Shown piece after piece: positions 1-6,559 of a stretch of DNA of 15,714 nt (positions are counted from its first letter, which is position 1; each line of letters starts with the position of its first letter). The position numbers and the translations under genes are program-made. Under the pieces are notes generated by a model that searched no databases, was not told the DNA's origin, and saw only the letters and a list, made by a program, of their open reading frames with translations. Source of the DNA: Helicobacteraceae bacterium (GTDB lineage Bacteria; Campylobacterota; Campylobacteria; Campylobacterales; Sulfurimonadaceae); NCBI GenBank assembly GCA_015488855.1, contig WFMY01000138.1:1-15714 (forward strand), written 5' to 3'.

Positions 1-43
1 ATAGATGCTTTGCAGATTGCCCCTTTATGGCTCATCCAAAGGA

Positions 44-140
44 CAATTAGAAAAAGGCACACTTGACTTCGTTGAAAAGCATTGAAGCTACTAGTAGCTC
101 CTGCAACTTTTCGCCTTGCAATTACACCTTTTTCTAATTG
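44..140. repeat. 97-bp imperfect inverted repeat (long hairpin)
   Basis: The outer arms CAATTAGAAAAAGG (44-57) and CCTTTTTCTAATTG (127-140) are exact reverse complements. Inside them GAAAAG (74-79) pairs with CTTTTC (107-112), and the centre is the perfect 14-bp palindrome AGCTACTAGTAGCT (86-99). The three pairings share nearly one axis, drifting by about 1 nt through small bulges, so the whole stretch can fold into one long hairpin. It has no T-tract on either side and no nearby stop codon to serve, so it does not look like a terminator. It resembles a dispersed palindromic repeat unit, but copy number cannot be judged from one window. Confidence 0.6.
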
Positions 141-171
141 CTGGCATATTGAGGTTTGCTATAGGATGGCA

Positions 172-183
172 ATACTGCAGTAT
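172..183. repeat. 12-bp perfect palindrome
   Basis: ATACTGCAGTAT is self-complementary and lies 32 bp beyond the large hairpin, in a stretch with no credible gene. It may belong to the same repeat unit, or be an isolated dyad. No function can be assigned. Confidence 0.35.
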
Positions 184-262
184 ACTTCGTCGTCAGCGCC
201 TTGAAACTACTGTCCAGAGCGTATGGAATATTTTTGAAGTTTGTTTATTTTATAGAAAAAAT

Positions 263-271
263 GGGGGGGGG
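263..271. repeat. G9 homopolymer tract
   Basis: Nine consecutive G occur in AT-rich surroundings, between the palindromic element and the terminator of the minus-strand lipoprotein gene. G tracts of this length are slippage-prone and are used for phase variation in some Campylobacterota. Here the tract is not inside a convincing gene, so any effect would be on transcript ends only. Confidence 0.7.
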
Positions 272-272
272 A

Positions 273-302
273 TTAAAAAGATTCCCACCGAGATGGTGGG
301 AA
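273..302 (-). terminator. Rho-independent terminator of the DUF302 lipoprotein gene
   Basis: TTCCCACC (282-289) and GGTGGGAA (295-302) form a perfect 8-bp stem with a 5-nt loop. Read on the minus strand, the stem is followed by TCTTTTTAAT, a U-rich tail. It begins 14 nt past the stop codon of the minus-strand gene ending at 316, the right place and orientation for intrinsic termination. Confidence 0.85.
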
Positions 303-315
303 AGTAAGAATTAGA

Positions 316-1029
316 TTACTCTGCTTCTTTTGCTTCTGGGATAGCATTAACTCTTTCACCAGTAATTTTGTGCTCAGTATAGTAATCAGCCATTGCCTGA
401 TCAGCTTCAACTTGACTATCATATCCAGCAGCTTTCATAGGAATCTCTTCCATTGCAACTTGAACAGCTTGCATTTTTTTCATTAAACCAGCATTGATAG
501 GTTTCTTATCAGTTCCACCATAAAGTGCAAGCGTCATATCCATAGATATGAGGTATCTTCTACCATCTTCATATTCAACATACATAACACGACATGGCAT
601 AAATCCACCGTAGAAACGAGAGTGATTTAACATCTCTTTTGCGATACTTAAAGAACAAAATTCAGCAATTCTAGCATGAACAATTAAGTGCTTGTAACCA
701 GCTTTTTTGTAGTTTTCTTTTTCAACATCAAGAAGTCTAAACATATTTTTTTCGCCAACAAATCTCATGTTGTACTCACCAGCTAGATCTTTCATATCAT
801 CAAAGATATCTTCTTCAGCTATGTCACTGTCAGTAATGAGCCACTCTTTCATCATAGCTTGTGCTGGATCACCAGTTGCACTTACTATATCTAACATTCC
901 TAAATACGCATCTTGTGTTTTTGAGTTAAAATCAAAGACATAGGTTTTACCCAATCTCATTGCACCACAACCACTCATCATAAATACTGCTATAAGGCCT
1001 ATTGCCATTATTTTCATTCTATTTTTCAT
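316..1029 (-). CDS. DUF302-domain lipoprotein
   Basis: This is a predicted exported lipoprotein of 237 residues. The N-terminus has basic residues, a hydrophobic stretch (IMAIGLIAVFMM) and a lipobox-like SGC, placing the lipidated Cys at about residue 21 and the protein at a membrane facing the periplasm. The C-terminal half (about residues 110-190) resembles the DUF302 fold: IAEFCSLSIAKEML, then MPCRVMYVEYEDG and a following strand, the pattern of DUF302 proteins near their conserved PCR segment. DUF302 has no firmly assigned biochemical role. Two ATG codons stand in tandem (1032 and 1029). AAGGAG lies only 2 nt from the first but 5 nt from the second, so the second is preferred. The gene stands alone, is divergent from accD and has its own terminator. 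The domain call is by motif recall; exported status is more certain than function. Confidence 0.8.
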   Translation of the reverse strand: MKNRMKIMAIGLIAVFMMSGCGAMRLGKTYVFDFNSKTQDAYLGMLDIVSATGDPAQAMMKEWLITDSDIAEEDIFDDMKDLAGEYNMRFVGEKNMFRLLDVEKENYKKAGYKHLIVHARIAEFCSLSIAKEMLNHSRFYGGFMPCRVMYVEYEDGRRYLISMDMTLALYGGTDKKPINAGLMKKMQAVQVAMEEIPMKAAGYDSQVEADQAMADYYTEHKITGERVNAIPEAKEAE

Positions 1030-1160
1030 CATTACTCCTTAGATTTCATTAAATAGTTATTGTGATGTTAGCATAATTATTTGAATATTTTTTATAAAAT
1101 AGTATATTTCTCACATTTTTATCACTTGCATAGTAAGAAAGTAGCATTTTATATTTTTTT

Positions 1161-1169
1161 TGGTAAAAT
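1161..1169 (+). promoter_or_regulatory. Extended -10 promoter of the accD operon
   Basis: TGGTAAAAT (-10 hexamer TAAAAT at 1164-1169) follows a run of eight T. This fits the Campylobacterota sigma-70 pattern of a -10 preceded by T-rich DNA with no clear -35. It sits 32 nt upstream of the accD start, leaving room for a short leader with the AAGGA ribosome site at 1191-1195. Confidence 0.65.
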
Positions 1170-1201
1170 ACTAAATAAACATTTAATACTAAGGATTTTT
1201 T

Positions 1202-2047
1202 TTGAATTTATTTAACCTTTTTTCTAAAAGTACTGCAAAACAACCAACAAAAAGTGAGGCTTCGGCACATTGGGTGAAATGTAAATCGTGTCATTCCTTG
1301 ATGTATTATAAAGAAGTAGAAAATCAAAACTATGTTTGCCCTAAGTGTGGTTTTCACTTGCGAATTGGTGTAGAAGAGCGTATAACTTTGTTAGCAGATG
1401 AAGAGACCTTTGTAGAATATGATGAAGCATTAAGACCAGTTGATCCTATTAAATTTGTAGATAAAAAATCATATAAACAGCGTATAGAAGAGGGACATAA
1501 AAAAACAGGTCGTTTCTCTTCTGTTGTAAGTGGTGAGATGCAGATAAATGGCGTTGATGCACAGGTGGTGATTTTTGATTTTGCCTTTATGGGTGGGAGT
1601 TTAGGCTCTGTAGAGGGTGAAAAGATTGTTCGTGCCGTCACTCGTGCTATTGAGAAGAAGCAAGGTGTTGTTATCTTAAGTGCATCTGGTGGTGCAAGAA
1701 TGCAAGAATCAACATTCTCTTTGCTTCAAATGACTAAAACATCAGCAGCCTTAGCAAGGTTAGCAAATCATAACCTCCCATACATTTCTGTACTTACTGA
1801 CCCTACTATGGGTGGGGTTTCTGCTTCTTTTGCAACACTTGGTGATATTATTATCGCTGAACCTGGAGCACTTGTTGGTTTTGCTGGAGCGAGAGTTATT
1901 GAACAAACTATTGGTTCAGAACTTCCTGATGGATTTCAAAGAGCTGAGTTTCTACTTGAAAAAGGTGCTATTGATATGATAGTCAATAGAAATGAGCTTA
2001 AAAAGACACTCAGTGATCTCTTAGCATTTTTTAAACCAAATTTATAA
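1202..2047 (+). CDS. accD: Acetyl-CoA carboxylase carboxyltransferase subunit beta
   Basis: AccD and AccA form the carboxyltransferase half of acetyl-CoA carboxylase. It moves the carboxyl group from carboxybiotin on AccB to acetyl-CoA, giving malonyl-CoA for fatty acid synthesis in the cytoplasm. The N-terminal four-Cys zinc ribbon is complete (C27-x2-C30, C46-x2-C49). It is followed by the crotonase-like domain, with the glycine-rich SASGGARMQE and the DPTMGGVSASFA segment typical of the beta subunit. Length 281 is slightly below the roughly 300 of E. coli AccD and nothing is missing. The start is TTG, supported by AAGGA 6 nt upstream and by the family N-terminus just before the zinc ribbon. 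It is first in a seven-gene run and is followed after 7 nt by a thiamine phosphate synthase gene. Confidence 0.96.
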   Translation: MNLFNLFSKSTAKQPTKSEASAHWVKCKSCHSLMYYKEVENQNYVCPKCGFHLRIGVEERITLLADEETFVEYDEALRPVDPIKFVDKKSYKQRIEEGHKKTGRFSSVVSGEMQINGVDAQVVIFDFAFMGGSLGSVEGEKIVRAVTRAIEKKQGVVILSASGGARMQESTFSLLQMTKTSAALARLANHNLPYISVLTDPTMGGVSASFATLGDIIIAEPGALVGFAGARVIEQTIGSELPDGFQRAEFLLEKGAIDMIVNRNELKKTLSDLLAFFKPNL

Positions 2048-2054
2048 ACATCTT

Positions 2055-2618
2055 ATGCAACTTTATGCTCTATGTGATCAAGAACTTTTAGATTTAAAGT
2101 CTCTCAGTGTACAAGAGTATGTAGAGATTGCAAAATCTCATAACGCTACAGTGATACAGTATCGTAATAAAACCTCAGATATAGCTTTCATTAAAAAGCA
2201 ACTTATAAGTATACGAAAAATCTATGATGGTTTTTTAATTGTCAATGATAAATATGAACTTGTAGAATATTGTGATGGGGTACATCTAGGGCAAGAGGAT
2301 TTGAAGCAAATTGACAAAGACATCTTTAAAGCAGTGCAAATCATAAGAGGTGTCATAAAAAAAGACAAAATTCTAGGTATCTCAACACACAATGAAACTG
2401 AAGTGCTTCAAGCAAACAAGATGGACTTAAACTATATAGGTCTAGGTGCATATAGAGACACAAGTACGAAAAAAGATATCCAAGGTATCCTAGGAGATAC
2501 TTTAGATGCTATTGCAGCGAAGTCTAAACACTTTGTTGGAGCTATTGGGGGAGTGAAACTTGATGATAAATTTGAAAATATTACTTACAAGGTTATTGGA
2601 AGTGGATTGTTACAATGA
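2055..2618 (+). CDS. thiE: Thiamine phosphate synthase (ThiE/TenI family)
   Basis: ThiE joins HMP pyrophosphate to the thiazole phosphate to give thiamine monophosphate. The protein is a short TIM barrel of 187 residues, against about 210 for most ThiE. The expected active-site motifs are all visible in order: QYRNK (R37, K39), VND (N64, D65), DGVHLGQED (D74, Q80, D82), STH (S110), TSTK (T136, T138, K139) and AIGGV (G165, G166). Keeping the pyrophosphate-binding Arg, Lys and Thr residues favours a catalytic ThiE over the TenI branch, which has a different activity. There is no clear ribosome site (the start lies 7 nt behind the accD stop), so translation is probably coupled. The gene overlaps rlmH by 4 nt (ATGA). 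The short length leaves slight doubt about which branch it belongs to. Confidence 0.85.
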   Translation: MQLYALCDQELLDLKSLSVQEYVEIAKSHNATVIQYRNKTSDIAFIKKQLISIRKIYDGFLIVNDKYELVEYCDGVHLGQEDLKQIDKDIFKAVQIIRGVIKKDKILGISTHNETEVLQANKMDLNYIGLGAYRDTSTKKDIQGILGDTLDAIAAKSKHFVGAIGGVKLDDKFENITYKVIGSGLLQ

Positions 2619-3073
2619 AAGTTACCATAGTCTCAATCGCAAAAAAAGAGCGTTCAGCTTATGATGATGTTAACAATGAACTAAAAAAAATGATAAGTCG
2701 CTTTGCAAAAGTTGAAGAAATTGATATTTTTAATAAAGATATAACGAAATCACACACTCTTTCCCAAGAAGCCTCTCAGAGGGCATATACCAAGGTTCTT
2801 AATCCCTATATAGGCAAAGGATATAGTATCACATTGCATCCAAATGGAGAAATTATTGACTCTTATGCTTTTAGTAAGCTATTAAATGATAAAATTGCGA
2901 TTAAATTTTTCATTGGTGGTGCTTATGGCTTTGAGGATGCTTTTTTAAATAAAAGTGACAAAGTTATAAGTCTTGGAAAGATTACTATGAGTCACAAAAT
3001 AGCTAAAACAGTCCTCTTGGAGCAAATCTATAGAGGTTTTTCAATTTTGAGTAATCATCCGTATCATAAATGA
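2615..3073 (+). CDS. rlmH: 23S rRNA (pseudouridine(1915)-N3)-methyltransferase RlmH
   Basis: RlmH is the SPOUT-class enzyme that N3-methylates pseudouridine 1915 in helix 69 of 23S rRNA, using S-adenosylmethionine. The 152-residue length is typical. The C-terminal knot holds the family signature: FFIGGAYGF, then ISLGKITMSHKIAKTVLLEQ, then the closing IYRGFSI and the terminal PYHK that belongs to the substrate and cofactor pocket of the dimer. The N-terminus MKVTIVSIAKK is also characteristic. The ATG overlaps the thiE stop (ATGA), so the two are translationally coupled. A GTG-started dksA-type gene follows after 16 nt. Confidence 0.96.
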   Translation: MKVTIVSIAKKERSAYDDVNNELKKMISRFAKVEEIDIFNKDITKSHTLSQEASQRAYTKVLNPYIGKGYSITLHPNGEIIDSYAFSKLLNDKIAIKFFIGGAYGFEDAFLNKSDKVISLGKITMSHKIAKTVLLEQIYRGFSILSNHPYHK

Positions 3074-3089
3074 GTCTAAGGATTAGTAA

Positions 3090-3446
3090 GTGCAAGATAG
3101 TGAATTAAATTATTTTAAAGAGATTCTTGAGGGTCGTAGAGATCAAATATATACAAATATCCATGGTGTAAATGAAGAGTTAAATCAGTTAAATATCCAA
3201 GAATTAAATGATGAAGCAGATCATGCTTCAAATAGTAATAATTCTATGATAGAAAGTGCAATAGTCTCACAGCAAAACCAAGAGTTAATCGAGATTAATG
3301 TGACATTGGGTAAAATAGCAAATGGTGATTATGGAACTTGTGAGATGTGCGAAGACCCTATAGGTTTTCAGCGTCTCAAAGTAAAACCTCATGCCATTTA
3401 CTGCATTGACTGCAGAGAGATAGTAGAAAGAACAAATAAGCATTAA
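3090..3446 (+). CDS. dksA: DksA/TraR-family RNA polymerase-binding transcription factor
   Basis: DksA enters the RNA polymerase secondary channel and, with ppGpp, adjusts initiation at rRNA and amino-acid promoters. Three parts are visible in 118 residues: an N-terminal helix, the coiled-coil tip motif D41-E-A-D44-H-A46 (the DxxDxA motif) and a four-Cys zinc finger (C84-x2-C87, then C105-x2-C108) with the family's CEDPIGFQRLKVKP between the pairs. E. coli DksA is longer (151), so this is the compact form found in many Campylobacterota. The start is GTG, with AAGGA at 3078-3082, 7 nt away. Standing in an operon with rRNA and tRNA modification genes and accD, it fits a growth-rate-linked cluster. 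Confidence 0.9.
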   Translation: MQDSELNYFKEILEGRRDQIYTNIHGVNEELNQLNIQELNDEADHASNSNNSMIESAIVSQQNQELIEINVTLGKIANGDYGTCEMCEDPIGFQRLKVKPHAIYCIDCREIVERTNKH

Positions 3447-3458
3447 GAAAGGTATGAA

Positions 3459-4475
3459 ATGTACTTAAAAAGATACACAGTAGCATCGTTTTTGTTAATA
3501 GTTATAGTTGGATGGTATGTATATGCTTTCGTAACACAAGGTAGTATATCGGTAGATCTTTTTGGGATCCAGTTCCCAGCAATGTCTATTGCAGTCTTGG
3601 TTATAGTTCCACTTTTTGTGCTTTATGGAGCAAGTATTCTCCACATGGGATTTTACTCTATGTTAGGTGGGTTTGAAAGTAGAAAATATGATAAAGACTT
3701 TGAAAAATATATAGATTCTGTTATAGACGCTTACCTTGGTAAACAGGTACGAAATCATGTATATAAAACTGATAGATATAAACTACTCGGTGGGGTGATG
3801 GATAACTCTGTCATGATGGCAAACCCAACATTAAAGTCAGATACAAATAATAAGAAAATAAATAATATTATTAATCTAATCAATGAGATTAAAGAGGGTA
3901 AAGTTGTTGACCTTAAAAAATTTAATCTTAAACTTACAAATCCTCTTGTTGCACTAAATCAAAGAAATATGTACAAAAATGGTGACATTAGCGCTGAAGA
4001 TATTTTAAGTTCTAAAGATAAATATGCCCAAGAATTGTATGAAGAAGTGTATGTGGATTTTGTACAAACTGCTCCTTTGTATGCTATAGAAAACTACAAA
4101 AAACATATATCAAATAAAGCACTTTTTGAGGTTTTAGCAAGAATAAATGCAGAGGAAAATACATTAGAAGTATCTAATATAGTTCTAATTTCTTTGTTTA
4201 AAGTCTTAGAACTAGGTGAAAGTGATTATCTAAATATCTCAAAAAGACTTTCAAAAACTATGATTCCTGAACAAAGAATGAAATTATTTGAAATTTTAAG
4301 TGAGACCCATGAAGATGCAACGGCTGCGTATTTGTATACTCTTTTTGATTTGGAAATGTTAGCTCCAGCAGATGAACTTTTAGAAAACACAAGACCAAAT
4401 GAATACTTAAACTTTAAATCATACCGAGCACTTAAAGAATGTGGAAAAAACTTTAACATAGAACTGTTTGTTTAA
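3459..4475 (+). CDS. Conserved two-helix membrane protein of unknown function
   Basis: I do not recognise a named family. Two hydrophobic segments stand at the N-terminus (about residues 7-26 and 42-62) with a short SISVDLFGIQFP loop between them, followed by a soluble domain of about 270 residues, probably cytoplasmic. That domain is rich in charged and helical sequence. Its last third (from about residue 215) looks like packed short helices of a repeat-like solenoid, but no clear motif repeats. AAAGG at 3448-3452 lies 6 nt before the ATG. It sits between dksA and dusB with gaps of 12 and 5 nt. I recall a membrane protein in the same slot in Campylobacter, which would make it a conserved neighbour and not a chance insertion. 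Function unknown. Confidence 0.85.
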   Translation: MYLKRYTVASFLLIVIVGWYVYAFVTQGSISVDLFGIQFPAMSIAVLVIVPLFVLYGASILHMGFYSMLGGFESRKYDKDFEKYIDSVIDAYLGKQVRNHVYKTDRYKLLGGVMDNSVMMANPTLKSDTNNKKINNIINLINEIKEGKVVDLKKFNLKLTNPLVALNQRNMYKNGDISAEDILSSKDKYAQELYEEVYVDFVQTAPLYAIENYKKHISNKALFEVLARINAEENTLEVSNIVLISLFKVLELGESDYLNISKRLSKTMIPEQRMKLFEILSETHEDATAAYLYTLFDLEMLAPADELLENTRPNEYLNFKSYRALKECGKNFNIELFV

Positions 4476-4480
4476 GCTAT

Positions 4481-5419
4481 ATGAATTTTGACAATCCAGT
4501 TTATGTATTGGCTCCATTAGCTGGATTTACTGATCTTCCTTTTAGGAGTGTAGTTAAAAAGTTTGGAGCGGATCTTACTGTAAGCGAGATGTTAAGCTCG
4601 AATGCTCTTGTACATAACTCTAGTAAAACACTTCGTATGTTAGAAAAATCCCCAATAGAAGACCCTTACTCTGTTCAAATCGCTGCTGCAGAAGTATCAA
4701 TTGCTCGTGCTGCAGTGGAGATACTTAACGAACAAGATGGTATAGATATTATAGACTTAAACTGTGGTTGCCCTGTTCCTAAAGTTGTTGGGCATGGAAG
4801 TGGAAGTTCGCTTTTGAAAAATCTTCCTCTCATGGGCGAGATCATTAAAACTATGGTAGAGACTTCAAATAAACGACAAACAAGCGTAAAGATTAGACTT
4901 GGTTTTGAAGAGAAAAACCATATTGAAATCGCAAAGCTTGTAGAAGACTCAGGTGCAGATTTTTTAGCTGTTCACGGGAGAACTCGTGCTGGTAAATTTA
5001 AGGCTGCTGTTGATTATGATGCGATTAAAGAGATCAAAGAGTCTGTGTCTATCCCTGTGATAGCCAATGGAGATATTGATTCTTATGAGAAGGCAAGATG
5101 GGTATTAGAACATACTGGTGCCGATGGAGTGATGATAGGTCGTGGAGCAGTTGGTGCACCTTGGATATTTCATCAGCTTCGTACCGCTTCAAGTGAAATA
5201 TCACTTTCACTGAAACACGAGATTATCATGGAGCATTTTGATAAAATGGTAGAGTTTTATGGTCTTCATGGCGTGCCAATGTTTAGAAAACATATCCATA
5301 CATATTCAAAAGGCTATCGAGGTGCATCAGTTTTGCGTAATGAAGTGAATCATGTTAGTGGAATTAAAGAATCTCGTGATATAATTGATAACTTTTTCAA
5401 AAATGGAGAATTGGCCTAG
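4481..5419 (+). CDS. dusB: tRNA-dihydrouridine synthase (DusB-type)
   Basis: Dus enzymes reduce specific tRNA uridines to dihydrouridine, using FMN and NADPH. The TIM-barrel start APLAGFTDLPFR and the EMLSSNAL segment are the FMN-binding opening. DLNCGCPVPKV holds the catalytic Cys (C97, the Cys before Pro, in the place of NMGCP in E. coli DusB). VKIRLGF, VHGRTRAGKF, IANGDID and MIGRGAVGAPWIF complete the phosphate-binding and substrate sites. The 312-residue length is normal. DusB/NifR3 type is the best fit, though the exact target uridine cannot be told from sequence alone. There is no strong ribosome site; the start is 5 nt after the previous stop, suggesting coupling. The next gene starts on the base after this stop. 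Confidence 0.93.
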   Translation: MNFDNPVYVLAPLAGFTDLPFRSVVKKFGADLTVSEMLSSNALVHNSSKTLRMLEKSPIEDPYSVQIAAAEVSIARAAVEILNEQDGIDIIDLNCGCPVPKVVGHGSGSSLLKNLPLMGEIIKTMVETSNKRQTSVKIRLGFEEKNHIEIAKLVEDSGADFLAVHGRTRAGKFKAAVDYDAIKEIKESVSIPVIANGDIDSYEKARWVLEHTGADGVMIGRGAVGAPWIFHQLRTASSEISLSLKHEIIMEHFDKMVEFYGLHGVPMFRKHIHTYSKGYRGASVLRNEVNHVSGIKESRDIIDNFFKNGELA

Positions 5420-6559
5420 ATGCTAGAAATAAGTGCAGATATTAGAAACCTCGATGATAGCAACATAGCAGACAATTTACTTCATTATGAATACAATGTA
5501 AAGCATCTTCTTTCTCTTCTTAAAAAGGGTATAGACAAGGAAGACCCCCATTATCTAAGTTCTTATCGTTCGTTTGAGGGTGAAGTTTACGAAAATTATC
5601 TTTATGAAAAGCTTATTAAATATGCTGAAAAAAATGATTATATAGATAAGTTTATCTTAAAAGGTTTTCATCAAAATCGCTTTAAATCTTTTCCCAATAC
5701 GCTTTCTATTAGTGAAAAACAACAGATAGTTTACAGGACTAAGAGTCGTGAAATTAGTGAATTTGATGCAATGTTTTTGACGATAAAGAATGAACTTTAT
5801 TTTGTAGAGATGACCCTTGTTAAAAATGTACTCAAGTTAAGAAAAAGACTGAGAAAGAAAAAGGCTCTTCTTGAGATTGTTTTTCCAAATTATGAGATAA
5901 AAGCACTTATCATTTTAAATGATGGAGCTACTGGTGCGAAGCAATTTCCTGATTATTGTACTGTGTGGTTTACTCACGAGTACTCTTCTGTAAAAGTGAT
6001 GCAAAACATAGTTAAACCAAGAAACAATCTCAAACCAAAACAAAAATCTAGGTCAAAAAAAATGATGGAAGCACATACTCTTAAGCTTCATCCCTTTAGA
6101 TACTACAATACTATGAGCTGGATTACAAGGACTATTCGTTCACATAAAAAGTATATTGTCGATATGAATTTTCTAATGAATGAAAAGGTTCAACGATACC
6201 ACAATCTTTTCAATAAACTCTATATTGGTTATCTAAGTATAGAAGAAGCAAAGAAGATTTTAAATCTTGAAGGTGATTACAACGAAGATCAAAGAGTCGT
6301 TGTTGCTTTGGAAAAAAAACATTCTGATGAGATTGTAGTTACATACTATATTCAATTTACTCGAAAAAATCTTTATTATTACTTTTTTAATGATGAAAAT
6401 AAACAGATAAAAGAGAAGAAAGACCCTTATGGGATAACAGTAACAGAAGTTTTTCATATCAATAAAATGATGGATAAGAGTTATGAGTTAAATATACAAA
6501 ATGTTAAAACGATTAGGAAACTTTTGCGTATGAAGTTTAATAGTTTAGAAAAAAATTAA
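5420..6559 (+). CDS. Uncharacterised protein with a PD-(D/E)XK nuclease-like core
   Basis: There is no family name I can give. Residues about 48-170 carry the pattern of a restriction-endonuclease-like fold: an early helix with FEGEVYENYLYEKL (E53/E55), a strand with EFDAMF (E114, D116), then NELYFVEMT (E130), then a basic helix (KLRKRLRKKKALLEI) and a strand KALIILND. In active nucleases the third motif reads E-x-K; here it reads E-x-T (T132), with Lys only at 135, so activity is doubtful. The second half (about 200-379) is Lys-rich and rich in aromatic residues, with no recognised motif. GGAG lies 11 nt upstream and the ATG abuts the dusB stop, so it belongs to that operon. The stop overlaps the convergent fliO stop by 4 nt. 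The fold assignment is my inference. Confidence 0.75.
   Translation: MLEISADIRNLDDSNIADNLLHYEYNVKHLLSLLKKGIDKEDPHYLSSYRSFEGEVYENYLYEKLIKYAEKNDYIDKFILKGFHQNRFKSFPNTLSISEKQQIVYRTKSREISEFDAMFLTIKNELYFVEMTLVKNVLKLRKRLRKKKALLEIVFPNYEIKALIILNDGATGAKQFPDYCTVWFTHEYSSVKVMQNIVKPRNNLKPKQKSRSKKMMEAHTLKLHPFRYYNTMSWITRTIRSHKKYIVDMNFLMNEKVQRYHNLFNKLYIGYLSIEEAKKILNLEGDYNEDQRVVVALEKKHSDEIVVTYYIQFTRKNLYYYFFNDENKQIKEKKDPYGITVTEVFHINKMMDKSYELNIQNVKTIRKLLRMKFNSLEKN

Noticed and set aside
44..140. Integron attC site
   Set aside because: The palindrome's ends lack the RYYYAAC and GTTRRRY core boxes, and no integrase or cassette array is present.
116..307. 63-codon plus-strand open frame near the left edge
   Set aside because: It begins inside the palindrome and runs through the G9 tract and both arms of the minus-strand terminator, without a ribosome site or a recognisable product.
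1354..1641. 95-codon minus-strand frame inside accD
   Set aside because: It lies antisense within a highly conserved gene, with no ribosome site and a composition that mirrors accD.
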